Assembly (NCBI GenBank): GCA_905116865.2
Contig: CAJHNH020000717.1
Coordinates: forward strand, 1 to 64,000
DNA length: 64,000 nt
Source of the DNA: Candidula unifasciata
Lineage: Eukaryota; Mollusca; Gastropoda; Stylommatophora; Geomitridae
Reading direction: 5' to 3'
Positions 1-10,792 of this stretch are shown here, piece after piece (position 1 is the first letter of the stretch; every line of letters begins with the position of its first letter). The notes under the pieces were generated by a model that did no database searches, was not told the DNA's origin, and was given only the letters and a program-made list of their open reading frames with translations. Made by a program: the position numbers and the translations under genes.

Positions 1-251
1 ATGATGTCGCTCCATCCCGTGCGTGGTCTTCCCCTTGCTCTGTGTTCATTATATTTCTTCAGCATTGCCATCTGTGGCAGTTGGTACCAGAGCATTCTCG
101 TCAGGTGGCCAAACCATCTCATTTGTTGTTCTTCAATGAATTGTATGACTGGTTTCAGTCCTAGTCTTCTTCTAATTTCTTCATTCTTGATTGTATCTCT
201 ACTTGTCACACCGGCAGCTTTTCTAAGACATCTTTTCTCTGTTGTTACCAT
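1..251 (-). pseudogene. Non-LTR retrotransposon ORF2, C-terminal fragment
   Basis: The minus strand is open from a Met codon at 251 to the left edge of the window (83 codons). It reads as the region downstream of a reverse transcriptase palm: a KNEEIRRRLGLKPVI stretch, then the hallmark MRWFGHLTRM, then RARGRPRTGWSD. In RTE- and Jockey-like elements these blocks lie near the ORF2 C-terminus. A TAA directly precedes the Met, so the frame is broken upstream and no palm motif is present. The remainder lies outside the window. Family assignment comes from remembered motifs only. It is a remnant, not a host gene. Confidence 0.75.
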
Positions 252-256
252 TTAAC

Positions 257-574
257 AAAAAGGGACCAGGTCACCATCTTCAGACTTAAAACACAACATA
301 CTCTACTCAATGGACACCTAAACATAATACAGTCACAACACTCCCCATAGTGCCAGCTATTTCACTACCCCTACGAAACTGTTGACCATCCTCTCTTTGA
401 GTGCCCAAAACTCAACAAGACTTGAAAATGCTACTCCCTCTGACACCAGACAGGTGGAACACCTTGTACAGAGGAAAAAGAACAGCTTGTGAAAACATGT
501 AAATTCCACTACATGGCATTGGGCCAAAGGGCGAAAGCTCATGCGCCGCTAGATCAATAACAACAACAACAACA
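257..574 (+). pseudogene. Non-LTR retrotransposon ORF2 3' end (RNase H-downstream region)
   Basis: The plus strand encodes, across at least two frameshifts, blocks typical of the end of RNase H-bearing non-LTR elements: DQVTIFRLKT near 265, ETVDHPLFECPKLNKT near 375-420 (the conserved T-x-D-H-x-x-x-x-C-P pattern) and EKEQLVKTCKFHYMALG near 470-520. The last frame stops at TAA inside GATCAATAA, and an (AAC)n tail follows at 557-574. Such short 3' microsatellite tails are usual for LINEs. It lies head to head with the preceding fragment. Frameshifts make it non-functional. Confidence 0.6.
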
Positions 575-722
575 CTCTCTGTTGTTCTGATCTTCCGCTC
601 GTAAAGTAAGGGACCGTGTTTGGCACTAATAGCTCAGTGTCGGACCCAAAAAAAAAAAAACCCCGTTCTTATGAGATTTGTTGTGGTTGACAGAGGTAAG
701 AGACACGATCCGTTCCACAATA

Positions 723-988
723 TCTTCTGCTTCTTCTTCGCATTAAAGGGCTGTAAACTCCAAAGTAAATGTTCTAGTTGTTCGTACACTTCTGGAATTT
801 GGTCTTGCTTCAGAACATGAGTTCATGCACATCCATTTTCCAGATCTGGCTTATTGGTACTTGTTCCTCATCTCTAAGGCACATACCCTGTGACTTCGAA
901 GGAGACATCCCATAATTAGTCTACTTTGACGACGTACTTGTTAGTGGAGCAGTGGGTCTTTTGTGTGTGTGTCCCGGGACCCACATAG
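723..988 (-). mobile_element. Family D repeat (SINE-like), near full length
   Basis: The reverse complement matches the other Family D copies in order: the CCACACGGG/GGGTCC start, the GTCGTAAGAGTCGACTA-type block, the GAGAGGCAAGGAACCAACAGT block, the GAACAACCAGAAC block, then a GCGAAGAAGAAG tail. This copy is diverged, with TTCTTCTTCG at its plus-strand left end. I see no clear pol III boxes, so calling it a SINE is an inference from size, copy number and simple tail. Confidence 0.7.
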
Positions 989-1104
989 CATATTTCACAA
1001 CAAGATACTGAATAATGTGTCGCACATCGACTGAGGAGAACTTGCGGTGAGGGAGGGATCTGGACACCTCACCTCATTATATCTAGACAGATGCGACCCC
1101 CTGT

Positions 1105-1690
1105 CACTGTTTGCCGTTTGACTTCCGGTCAAAATGGACGCTAGGCACTGCCACTGTTTTGAGCCGTGGCAAACTTTTTGCTTCTGCCAGACGGTGGCTG
1201 TTGAATTTTTGCTCCATTTGTAGACTGAAAGGATTTGGTTTCGTTGCCCAGCTTCAAGTGCATAGCGTATTACTGTGAGCTGCGGATTTCATTTGGAATG
1301 TTTTTCGACTATGACCAACGTGGTGGTATGAATTGTGGATTAAGAAAATGGCGCGATGAGTGTTGTCGCAGTATTGGTGGTGCTATTATGTAATTAAAAT
1401 TGATCGCGTGTGCAACTGCTGATCTGTTGGTGACTTCTGCTACCATCCAAGAAAAACTGCATGTCTAATGTCGGACTGTTTGTGTTGGCACTTCGGATTT
1501 CTATCGTATGCTTTTAATGTGTGTATGCTAGTACATTTCTAAGACAGCAGTCTGTCAATCTTTCCACAAGGGACTGTGATGAATATTATGTGTGTTTTTA
1601 GTTGGCACAGGAGCGGAGCAACTATGGGGTTGGGGTGGGGGGGGGGTGTGTCCCGTTTGCTATGAAGCTGAAACTAAGATTACCAGATTT
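1105..1690 (+). repeat. Family E interspersed repeat, copy 1
   Basis: About 590 bp is shared, inverted, with 34750-35330, and more weakly with 52862-53420 and 59125-59555. Shared blocks include CTTCCGGTCAAAATG, GCTTCTGCCAGACGGT, TTGCTCCATTTGTAGACTGA and GCTATGAAGCTGAAACTAAG. It has no long open frame. I could not define terminal repeats or a target duplication. It is probably a non-autonomous transposon, class unknown. It contains a G-run near 1638-1648. Confidence 0.6.
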
Positions 1691-1879
1691 ACTGTTTGCC
1701 GTGCGATGAGCTGTCTGAGTTTAAATTAGTTCACTGTTGTAATCGGCTTACGTCCTGGCAGATATGACCACGGGCAAAGGCGGGGCTGGGCGACTCCCGT
1801 TAGTTGACAGTCCTTTTTATATGACTAGTTGTCTGTTGCAGTTATAGAGAAACGGTGGGAAATGAGGAGGGGGGACGGT

Positions 1880-1880
<1 letters not shown>

Positions 1881-1941
<61 letters not shown>
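1881..1941. repeat. (GA)n microsatellite
   Basis: An uninterrupted AG dinucleotide tract of about 60 bp, followed by an imperfect GA-rich tail. Confidence 0.95.
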
Positions 1942-1946
<5 letters not shown>

Positions 1947-2036
1947 AGAGGGAGAGAAGATGGGAACAAATGCTCGTGGTTCAATGGAAAACTCACAGGA
2001 TTCTTGGTAAATACCTTGTGTCGTCTAAATGTTCAG

Positions 2037-2190
2037 TCTTCTTCTTCTTCTTTTTCTTCTTCTTCTTTTTCTTCTTTTTCTTCTTCTTCTTCTTCTTCTT
2101 CTTCTTCTTCTTCTTCTTCTTCTTCTTCTTCTTCTTCTTCTTCTTCTTCTTCTTCTTCTTCTTCTTCTTTTTTCTGCTTCTTTTTTCTTC
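2037..2190. repeat. (TTC)n microsatellite
   Basis: A long TTC/GAA triplet tract with a few T-run interruptions at both ends. Polyphenylalanine, polyserine and polyleucine frames here are artefacts of the repeat. Confidence 0.95.
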
Positions 2191-2474
2191 TACTTCTTTT
2201 TCTTCGTCGTCGTCGTCCGTCCTAGTATTGTAATTGCGTTGTTTATGCCTGTCTATAGAATAGCTGTCACATTTAGGTCTTTCACAGCCTTCCTTTTTGT
2301 GGCAGTATCTTCATGTTTTGATTCAAGGTGTGGCCCCTAAAGCACCTGTTATGGGCCACGTGTGAAGACTGTTCGTTTCTTAAGGAAGGGCATGGACAGA
2401 ACAATGGTGCCCCTACCTTCTGTACAGAGCCAGCAAATGGTATTCTGGTAGTCGGTTCACCTTAGAAATCTTCA

Positions 2475-2725
2475 CGTTCATCACATGACTACTTGACCTC
2501 ACATCCATCACATGACTACTTGACCTCACATCCATCACACGACTACTTAACCTCACATCCATAACATGACTACTTGACCTCACATCCATCACATGACTAC
2601 TTGACCTCACATCCATCACATGACTACTTGACCTCACATCCATCACATGACTACTTGACCTCACATCCATCACATGACTACTTGACCACACATCCATCAC
2701 ATGACTACTTAACCTCACATCCGTA
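2475..2725. repeat. 27-bp minisatellite, about 9 units
   Basis: The unit reads roughly ACATCCATCACATGACTACT plus TGACCTC. Units differ by single bases (for example CACGACTACTTAACC). Since 27 is a multiple of three, both strands stay open; the resulting HVMDVRSSS-type peptides are not genes. Confidence 0.92.
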
Positions 2726-2739
2726 CAGCAAGCCATCCA

Positions 2740-3207
2740 GTCATCACAGGCTGACTCAGCCGTGCGGTAATATAGCGACGTGTAGTGTCATCAGCCCGCA
2801 GTCTCATTATGTTGATTACGTGAACCTAATATAACATAAGGACGGTGAATTGAAGTGTGAGACAAACATGGTGTAATTCATTTAGCCCGTACGCCTCCCA
2901 ATGGTACAGTGAGTATGATCTAATTTGTTAACCGTTTGCCAGCACTGGAGTTTGGCTTGATTCACTCAAGATACCAGAAATTATGTGAGAAGAAAATCCA
3001 ATTACTGAGGTTTGGCATAGGCGCCGCAACCTCGGTGCTCAGGTACATTAAAGCGCCCCCCCCCCCCCCCAACTGCTCTATGTTTTGGAGAATGAGGAGT
3101 GGGGGAGGGGGCTGGGGGAAACCAACGTTTCCTCCTCTCATGCCAAACATATAGTAAGGGCACTAAGTGGTCCTTCTCGCATTTGTAGACATTTTATTTT
3201 CCAGTGT
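2740..3207. other. Unassigned sequence with a poly-C run
   Basis: No gene or named repeat is visible. A poly-C run at about 3055-3070 and a G-rich stretch near 3098-3118 are the only notable structures. Confidence 0.4.
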
Positions 3208-3412
3208 TTCTATATATTAGACCTATATTTTATAGACCAAACGGCATCACGCCGGCCGCCTTTACCTCCCAGGACTACACCTGGCACCCATTCAAGGCTG
3301 TGTCGACCTGGAAGCCAAGGTCATTTTTGGGGGAAAAAATCCATATCCCGTTGGGAACCAAACCCGCGACCTTCCGATCCGCAGGCGAGCATCTCTCAGC
3401 TAGACAACAGTG
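3208..3412 (-). mobile_element. SINE-B copy, 3'-truncated
   Basis: The reverse complement carries a diverged tRNA-like head (GCGGATCGGAAGGTCGCGGG, then GGTTCCCAACG), the body GACCTTGGCTTCCAGGTCGAC and the GGCGGCCGGCGTGATGC block seen in the full copy at 63025-63300. The start of the head, including box A, is decayed (TCTAGCTGAGAGATGCTCGCC). The final third is short. Confidence 0.75.
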
Positions 3413-3499
3413 ATATTATTTCTTATATATTATTACATTTCATTGCCTTAAAAAAAAACCACCTCCTCCCACCCCTCCTCCCCCCTCACCCCCACCCAT

Positions 3500-3608
3500 C
3501 ACCCCAAATGTCTTTAATCAGCATCCGCCCACACCCCCCCTCCCACCCCAAATGTCTTTAATCAGCATCCCCCCCCCTCCCACCCCAAATGTCTCTAACC
3601 AGCATCCC
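3500..3608. repeat. About 45-bp minisatellite, 3 units
   Basis: Three units of CACCCCAAATGTCTTTAATC followed by AGCATCC and a variable C-rich linker. Unit length varies through the poly-C linker. Confidence 0.8.
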
Positions 3609-3609
3609 C

Positions 3610-5940
3610 AAAGAGGAAACTAGGTTATAATTGTGACTGAGCTATGTGCGCCATATAAAACGCATTGCTTGCCAGCAAGTAGCCCCGAACAGGACTCTTA
3701 CAGTAGTGATGCCACCATTAAAGGCCTATGGTGGTTTGATTTCCTAAAAATCTTGCAACAACTATGGTCTGCAGTTTGACAGCTTTGTGCATATGTGGTT
3801 GTAGAACATACACATACACACATATGTACATACACACTACTGCAGAACCTATATGTATGTACGTTTAAGTGCATTTATAACCTCCAAGGACAGGAATTTA
3901 GTAAATAAGATGTTCTTGCATATGTTTATGAATAAATAAACTATACCAGTCACACTTTAGTTATCTCTTACAATAATCCAACGATATCACGGTGTGAACA
4001 ATACATTTAATAATGTATTTACAATAATATCAAATATGCAAACAAACTGCCAACAATATATCTTCTATAAATGGTTTATTGTTATGGGTGGCGGAGGGAG
4101 CGGGGTTGGGGGGGGGGGGGGGGGGGGGGAGAACGACCTAGTCCCTAGCCAATTTTTCTAAATTGTGCTCTTTCCCCCTAGAAAACCCAAAATTTGTTTG
4201 TGAACAAAAATGTTGGCGGTGGGGAAGGAAGGGTGTTCAAGATGTCTCTGTCTCTTAGGTCCTGGACAATACAAACAGTATCAACTACTTTCATCTGCTC
4301 CTCCGCATCATTTCCCTCCTACATCTAAGCAGCAAATACAGATAATCCCGTCTTTGAGATCCACTGTAGGCTTGGAATCCCACGACCCAGTATGAATCAT
4401 AAAGAGATGTCAGAGTTGACCTGGGCAAAAGTATCATTCATAGACGAGTGTTCAGTTAACAAAATAACCCATCCAGAGACCACTCTTTTGGCGAGTAGTT
4501 GAGACGGTTAAAGTGGCTTAATTAATCAGTCATACAGACAGCCGAGGACACGCAGTAAAGACTTGTCTGACTGGGATCAGGTTATGTCGAAGCTTTTAAC
4601 ATTCGGCAAAATATTTTTGGACAGCTGAATTCAGATCTGCCAAGTCGAGGGTGTTAGATACCAAGCATATCGATATATCATGACCGTTATATATAATCGC
4701 TGGGATGAATCTTCTGTCAGTTTAGTTGATGCTGGTTCTTGCTTTTAAGTTAAAGGTAGTGCTCGTAATGCAAGCACTATCTTAGCTATTGTCGGTCCCA
4801 AAGTCCTGATGAGAAAGGAGGAGGGATACAGAAGCCTCTGGGAAAGAATGCCATTACAGTACGACTTTTTCGCGGTTGTACAAGGTTTATACCGATTTGC
4901 TGCTGTATGACTTGCATTCATACAGTGGCTCCTTCAGTCACGGTCATTGCTGACTTAACACAAGCTAGTCGCTTGACCCGGGACCTCATTCTCTAGTGCG
5001 TTTTTCAAAAGTCAACCCTCACATTTCAACAGATATCACGAAAACTCCCTGATCAGCGGGAATTTTTGCAACTGGCCGAAGATTTCAAATGTCCTTACGA
5101 TTTGATAATTTTGCATTTGCACAGACGCTGCTGTTTTCTTTAAGCGGTGAATTTCTTTGACCTTTGTTTGACTAATTGGTGCACCTTTTAAAGAAAATAG
5201 AATACACTAACTGACACGATTGTGTGGACATCAGTTCACGTGTGCAGCGATGCTAGGTAATTTTTTTGATAGCCTATCCCGCATACAGTGCAAAACTATG
5301 AAAACATTGTGTCCACCAAGGGAGGCTAATTCTCAAGACCACCGGAAGGTGGAACGCCTTTGACAGGCGGGTAAAAATTTCTCGTTACTCAACTTACTGT
5401 AAGCACGCTGGTTGTTTGCATGGAATCGGTGTATTTTTTTTTTAATTCAGCAAATAAGACAAAATAAAGATTAAATGTTTGTTTACATTTAAATTTAATA
5501 CATTTACATTTCATAATATTCTTAGAAAGAACATGATTATTAACAGATTATCTGCCAAATGTCAACAGCTTACACCAAACGGTTGTCATGTTACATATTG
5601 TTCCATTTGTGTCAACGCCTACAACGGGCGATAATGTATGTATGTCAGGTGACTTTATTATTGACATTTCATTCCTATGATTGTTTATCGAAGGGGTCCC
5701 AGCACATTGGCTTACTTAGGGACCCGTAATACTGTTAAGACGGCTCTAGTAACTGGGTGTCAGACCATCGAGGTGTAATTCCAGAAAGGGAACACAGAAC
5801 GATCCCTCTGACTGCTGGTGATGGAAGCCGAACCGCTTGGTTTGCAAGCGTGCAAACATCTATGCCAGTAGAGCAGTACATATGCCTCATATCAAACATC
5901 ATAGGATGCTGTGTTGCTGTAGTCTAAGAGCAGTCTTTTT
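3610..5940. other. Unassigned, mostly unique-looking sequence
   Basis: No supported gene and no match to the repeat families recognised here. A G-run of about 23 bases lies at 4106-4129. Short open frames lack any recognisable domain. Confidence 0.4.
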
Positions 5941-5944
5941 CTTC

Positions 5945-6352
5945 TTCTTTTTTCGTCTCATTGATACTAGGTTGTAACCCAGTGTCGTGGTTTTGTCATC
6001 TCACTGATACCAAGTTGTATCCAAGTGACGTGGTTTTGTTGTCTCCTTGCTACCAGGTTGTATCCCAGTGACGTGGTTTCGTATTCTCCATGTTACAAGG
6101 TTGTATCCCAGTGACATGGTTTTGTCGTCTCACTGATACCACGTTGTATCCCAGTGACGTGGTTTTGTTGTCTTACTGATACCACGTTGTATCCCAGTGA
6201 TGTGGTTTTGTTGTCTTACTGATACCACGTTGTATCCCAGTGACGTGGTTTTGTCGTCTTACTGATACTACGTTGTATCCCAGTGACGTGGTTTTTTTTT
6301 TTTTTTTTTTTGTCTCTGATACCAGGTTGTATCCCAGTGACATGGTTTTTAT
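5945..6352. repeat. 43-bp minisatellite, about 9 units
   Basis: The unit contains ACCACGTTGTATCCCAGTGA followed by CGTGGTTTTGTTGTCTTACTGAT. Left units are most diverged and the middle ones nearly identical. One unit is interrupted by a T-run of about 18 at 6293-6311. Confidence 0.92.
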
Positions 6353-7074
6353 GTATTTGTCTTGCAATACTCGAGTGGCTTGGGTGATGGATTTGTTCAA
6401 CTTTTTGCAGGTTTCATGTACACCATTTATCCATCTCTTGATCTTGCTCTCGCCTTCCTCCCAGATGTTCTACTGTAAAAAGTCTCAAATGCAGCCTGGT
6501 CTGAAAGCAGTATAATTACCCAACTGACATTTCTTTCAAAGAAGTACAGAGATGAGCTTTGAGCGTCTTATATGTCAGTGTATACTTGGGCCAGTAAAGA
6601 GGCCCTGATGACGTTTGGAGGTGACAGATTCAATTCCTGGATTAGTAACTATAGATTTCGTTCTATAAATTGTCCACTGTTTCCTTCTGTTTCTTTACTT
6701 CCTTCAACGAGAGCGGTGTCGGTCAGGAAACGTCGGTTTGCATTTGTATACTGTTTCGACGACCTCAAGAGTTTCCAACCTGTTTATTTTTGTTATGCTG
6801 AGACCACTTCTTTTTCTTCTGTGGGTTTGATCAATGGATTAAGTCTTTTGTTCGTTGGACATTTCTTGTTCCTTTGGCACTGTGCATAGACCAGTCAGTC
6901 TGAGAGTTAACAGGTATGTTTATGTTTATTCGACGTATGACCATCCCCACACATGGGTGTAACCCATAAGTGCTCTGTTCTATCTAACTCAAGTCCGAGT
7001 CTAAAGAATCTCAGCGCAGTGCACGAGCTCCGTTGCACCGGTGAGGATTCCTGAAAATCATAAGGTTATGGTTA
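6353..7074. other. Unassigned sequence
   Basis: A 105-codon open frame at 6572-6889 shows no recognisable domain. A 130-bp segment near 6935-7060 is imperfectly repeated at about 7300-7430, sharing CAATAAGTGCTC-like and CTCAGCGCAGTGCACGA blocks. Confidence 0.4.
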
Positions 7075-7215
7075 AACTTAAATACCAACGCCACACGGCA
7101 TGGACTATGGAAGATCCTTTGTGTCAGAGTTGACTGAAAGCACACGAGACTGAAGGTTGTGGATTGACATGACTACCAACGCCTTACGGCATGGACTTTA
7201 AGAAGAATATGCGTT
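7075..7215 (-). repeat. Dispersed 90-bp repeat, 1.5 units
   Basis: Two copies of ACGGCATGGACT (7096 and 7189) are separated by one repeat length, with GGTTGTGGATTGACATGACT between them. The reverse complement matches the array at 16395-16815 (GTCCATGCTGTGTGGCG, GGTAGTTGTGTCT, TTTCTGACACAGATG). Confidence 0.7.
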
Positions 7216-7433
7216 CGTGACCTGATATACCAATGTATTTTTTATTACAGTTTCTTAAGCGTGCATTATATTTATAGAAGGTTTAGTTTTAGGTTTAGAC
7301 GACGGATCAACATCAAGGCACACGGGTAGTAACCAATAAGTGCTCAGTTTTACTTCACACTCAAGCCTGATTCCGATGGACTCAGCGCAGTGCACGAACT
7401 CTGTAGCACCATCGAGTATCCTGAAATACGTTT

Positions 7434-7668
7434 GGTAGATTTTTAACTCAAAATGTTGCCCTGGCAGCGCCGTTAGGCTAATCTTTTCGATTTCGAACTG
7501 CTAATAGATTTATCGCATGCGCAGCAATACACACGGGCGTCCGATCTTACTGTCTATAGACCAACCGGAAATTACTAGAAGTCTACGTGAACAAATTCCA
7601 GCCTTCACCGGGGCTTGAACCCGGGATCTCCAGCACTCGAGGCGGACACCACACCACGAGACCACTCC
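7434..7668 (-). mobile_element. Family C SINE-like repeat
   Basis: Shares a collinear 235-bp pattern with 61477-61712: GGTAGATTTTTAA, CACACGGGCGTCCGATC, ACTAGAAGTCTACGTGAA, then a tRNA-like end. On the minus strand that end reads GAGTGCTGGAGATCCCGGGTTCAAGCCC, where GGGTTCAAGCC resembles a pol III box B. It is tRNA-derived by inference. Confidence 0.7.
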
Positions 7669-7707
7669 TTCCCCCTCAGCAAGTATGCCTCAGCTCAGGC
7701 GAGGAAA

Positions 7708-7722
7708 AAGGGGGGGGGGGGG
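7708..7722. repeat. Poly-G run
   Basis: About 14 consecutive G directly beyond the Family C copy. Confidence 0.9.
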
Positions 7723-8740
7723 GTAGAGAGATGCATGGACAATCTTTTAGTGAGCATCTCAATAAAAGGTCATGAAAAGTCGGCAGCTGGAAGTGATTAG
7801 ATCTGACACAGAGGCCAATTGATGAGAATTCTTTGACTCAGAATCAGTCGTCGGCAAATGAAACCATTTCAGTTTTTAACAAATTAAAACTAGCATTGAT
7901 TTGATCTCGCTTCATTCCTTGGTTCGTGTTGCGCGTAGTTTTTGTTTTTTAAGGTACCTTTTTTTAAAAAATCAAGGTGGACAATTGTTATGCCCTATAA
8001 ATTGCTTCCATGAGTAGAGGGTTGCACTCTGGCACTTTACATTCGACAGCGCAGAGCTCTAGCCACTACAGAATTGTGACTTAATACTATGGTGCGTTTA
8101 CAAATTCGTTCACGTTGTATTTTCAATAGTTTCAAGGTAATTACTTAACATAGGAACGTGATTTTTCTGCATGGTATTTTTTCATCTCGCATTATTGTTT
8201 TGTATATAAATGTTTTTTTAGACTGCCCAATTGTATCAATGCAGAGGTTTACTTTGTTTTAATTACATCTTGTTCCGAACGATTAAAATGAAATGGGTTC
8301 TGTTGAACGATGGCATTGTAAATAACAGAAAATGATCATGGAACTTTTTAGTGGTTGTCCCATAAGTGCCTTGTTGCTCTGTGTACAGTCGAGCTCCCAT
8401 CCCTCCCCACACCCTTTCCCGCTATTACCCCATCCACTTGAGAGATGTTTTTGCAGAATATCAAGAGGCTTTTGCAAACATGGCCAATCCATTTCTATCT
8501 TTTTCCTTGCCCGGCTCTCTAGCGTAGTTGGCTAAACCGGATTGCGCGGTGACCGGGTGATGAACTTCTTGTGGTCCGGGTTCACTCCCGGTGGTAGGCA
8601 GAAAAGCCACATTTTCTCCCAGATTTACGGTACCTATCATGGAATCAAGGCCGAAGGGTTGCGATATCTATAGTACCGAGCCAAAGGGTGAACAACTCAT
8701 GGCTTCTGGATGTTTAAAAAAAAAAAAACTTTTTCCTTTT
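7723..8740. other. Unassigned sequence
   Basis: No supported gene. GAACTTCTTGTGGTCCGGGT and TCACTCCCGGTGG at 8560-8595 look like a decayed tRNA-type SINE head but cannot be assigned. Confidence 0.35.
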
Positions 8741-8742
8741 AT

Positions 8743-9036
8743 AACCCTTCTTCTTCTTCTTCGCGTTCACCAGCTCACACTCTGGTGGAAAGTTCTGGTT
8801 GTTCGTCCACTTCTGAACTGCAGTCCTGCTCCAGAACCTGAGTGTTGCGTGTGCATCAGTTTTACATATCTGATTCACTTGAATGCAGACTGTTGGTTCC
8901 TTGTCTCTCAGGCAGATGCACTCCGACTTCAAAGATATCTCCCCAATTAGTCAACTCTTACGACATGCTTTTGTGTAGGCAGTGGGTCTATTCTTGTTTT
9001 CCCCACGATGGGGCCCCGGAACCCACACGGGGATTT
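8743..9036 (-). mobile_element. Family D repeat, full length
   Basis: One of the best Family D copies. It reads, on the minus strand, from CCCCGTGTGGGTTCCGGGGC near 9036 through AAGAATAGACCCACTGCC, GTCGTAAGAGTTGACTAATT, GAGAGACAAGGAACCAACAG and GTGGACGAACAACCAGAACT to GGTGAACGCGAAGAAGAAGA at 8748-8770. The tail is (GAA)n. Confidence 0.85.
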
Positions 9037-9039
9037 ATA

Positions 9040-9518
9040 ACCCTTGAAAACGATAAGCCGTTTGTTTTTCTCGTCAGTTCTGAACTTGTATAAATCCGAC
9101 AGCCAGTATGTAAATTTTCTACTGGTTACAATAAGTTAATAACAGGTTTTTCTACAGCGGATACATTGTTGGTTTATGTCACACACTTACTTACTACTCA
9201 CCCCTGGCATCCCCACGAACCGCTCACAACTTCGACCACGCGTGTACGCTGAGTGGCAGTAGAAGACCTCGCGGAGCGTCACAACTTTCAGCACCCCACT
9301 GGTACCATGTGTTGCCGCTAAATATGAATCGAGATTGTTAAGTGATAACTTGTGCTCTCAGGTTTCTCTCATCTTTATCGCACTTCCATTATTATTCATT
9401 CGAAGATGGCATCTAGTGGAAGTGATAAGAGTGAGAGCTGGATGGTAACGACATTATAAAAATTCTTCTACTTTTTCTATGACAAACGCTGATGGTCGAG
9501 GGTGCTGTATAGCATACT
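9040..9518. other. Unassigned sequence
   Basis: No gene or recognised repeat. Confidence 0.35.
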
Positions 9519-9571
9519 GGTTAGTTGCGTATCCTTTACAGGACGTTGCAGAACCAACTCCAACGGCCACT
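9519..9571 (-). mobile_element. SINE-A 3'-end fragment
   Basis: GGTTAGTTGCGTATCCTTTA and AGGACGTTGCAGAACCAAC match the 3' end of minus-strand SINE-A copies. The remainder is absent, consistent with a 5'-truncated copy. Confidence 0.85.
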
Positions 9572-9611
9572 GGAATTAAATATTTTGTATTTATCGTAAA
9601 TAGAAGCAAGT

Positions 9612-9742
9612 AGGGGGCAACCGCTGTGGTTGAGCGGCTAGACGTTCCACTGCGGATCGGAAGGTCGTGGATTCGGGTCCTGACAGGGGCCAGACTTTTT
9701 TTCTTTTTTTCAATGACCTTGGGTCCTTGACTTTACTTTACT
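9612..9742 (+). mobile_element. SINE-B copy with internal deletion
   Basis: It has the tRNA-like head (box A TGGTTGAGCGG, then GCGGATCGGAAGGTCGTGG and GATTCGGGTCC). It then runs GACCTTGGGTCC directly into TTGACTTTACTTTAC. In the full copy at 63025-63300 these segments are separated by about 165 bp and each ends or begins at GGGTCC, so the deletion joins the two GGGTCC repeats. Confidence 0.85.
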
Positions 9743-9887
9743 AGAAGAAAGGAGGCAGTTACAGTGACCTGGCTACTGGCAAGCAAAATGATTGCATTTA
9801 GTATTTTGCTAGCGCAAAAGCAGTCCAGCTACGTGCACTACTATGTACCTATATAGAGGCTGGAAAAAGCAATTGTAACATTTCTAA

Positions 9888-10120
9888 GTCAGCTCTGTGG
9901 CTAAGTCGATGCGAACGCTTCGTAATGCCGGGATGCCGGATTCCATTCCAGCTGCGGGCAAAGCGCTTTGCTTTGGTTTCAACAGTGGTATCAAGAAAGC
10001 CGACCGTCCAGGAAGCAATGGCAAACCACTGGACGTAAATTTTCCCAGAAAAACCACACAACAGGAAGGGGCTGTTAGGGTTGGTTCTGCAACGTCCTGT
10101 AAAGGAAACGCAACTAACCT
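9888..10120 (+). mobile_element. SINE-A, full length
   Basis: About 230 bp. Box A TGGCTAAGTCG fits the pol III consensus. Box B is mutated here (GGATTCCATTCC rather than GGTTCGATCCC). The body shows GTGGTATCAAGAAAGCCGAC, ACTGGACGTAAATTTTCCC and GTTGGTTCTGCAACGTCCTG, ending CGCAACTAACC. Confidence 0.9.
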
Positions 10121-10196
10121 GACCTAACATTACTAAATGCCCCCGCCCCCCGTTTCCAAGAGAACCCTGTCGTTATTAGGGAGAGAAAAAAAAAGT

Positions 10197-10208
10197 GGGG
10201 GGGGGGGG
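10197..10208. repeat. Poly-G run
   Basis: About 12 G after an A-rich stretch. Confidence 0.85.
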
Positions 10209-10344
10209 TGCGGAAGTTTCTCTCAGGAACAAGAAAGCGGACATGGATTTGACAATTCGTGACAGTAACAAAACCTCATGGTCTTTTTACCGCTGTAGTC
10301 AAACACGAATAATGGGCATGTGTGTCTTTCAGAGACTATCATAT

Positions 10345-10440
10345 GAACGAACGAACGAACTTTATTTTCAAAGGGTTACAAATTAGGCACGCAGGCCTGT
10401 CTTACATTCGGCCCTTCCAAACTTCCATCTTTCGCACAGC
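10345..10440 (-). mobile_element. Non-LTR element 3' end with (GTTC)n tail
   Basis: On the minus strand the segment reads GGAAGGGCCGAATGTAAGAC and ends AATAAAGTTCGTTCGTTC. The same end occurs at 25135-25225. A polyadenylation-like AATAAA followed by a short tandem repeat is typical of LINE 3' ends. The coding part is not identified. Confidence 0.6.
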
Positions 10441-10792
10441 AGTTCAATGATGGAGCACTGTTTTATTTTCCCGGAGTGTAAAAATGACTGCTTCAGACAA
10501 GGAAAGGACAGGGAAATGCATACACACCCACCCACCCATCCACACGCACGCACGCATACACACGGAGAAATATAGTTTGCAGCAGAAGAATAGTTTCTGA
10601 AGAGATGTGTTTGTGAACTATTATTGTTCAGCACTCCCACATTGACGTAGCTAAGGTCGCGTGCGGGTTGTACGCTCACCTATCATCTTTAATGCCTTAG
10701 GTTCAAAACCACAATGTCGGATCTTATTTTTTTTTAAATGAATATTAGTCTTTTCTCCTTAAAATGAGTACCAGGTAATCTACTGTGAAATT
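10441..10792. other. Unassigned sequence with a CA/CGCA-rich stretch
   Basis: Contains an imperfect CACCCACC/CACGCACG stretch near 10523-10562. No gene recognised. Confidence 0.35.

Noticed and set aside
2475..2725. Possible CRISPR-like array
   Set aside because: Units are directly tandem without unique spacers; it is a minisatellite. The same holds for the 25388, 38510, 43096 and 56064 arrays.
6572..6889. 105-codon open frame
   Set aside because: No recognisable motif, domain or splice context; chance frame in unassigned DNA.
9888..9970. Possible tRNA gene because of pol III boxes
   Set aside because: Part of the repeated SINE-A; no cloverleaf or anticodon arm is preserved, and the same head recurs in many copies.
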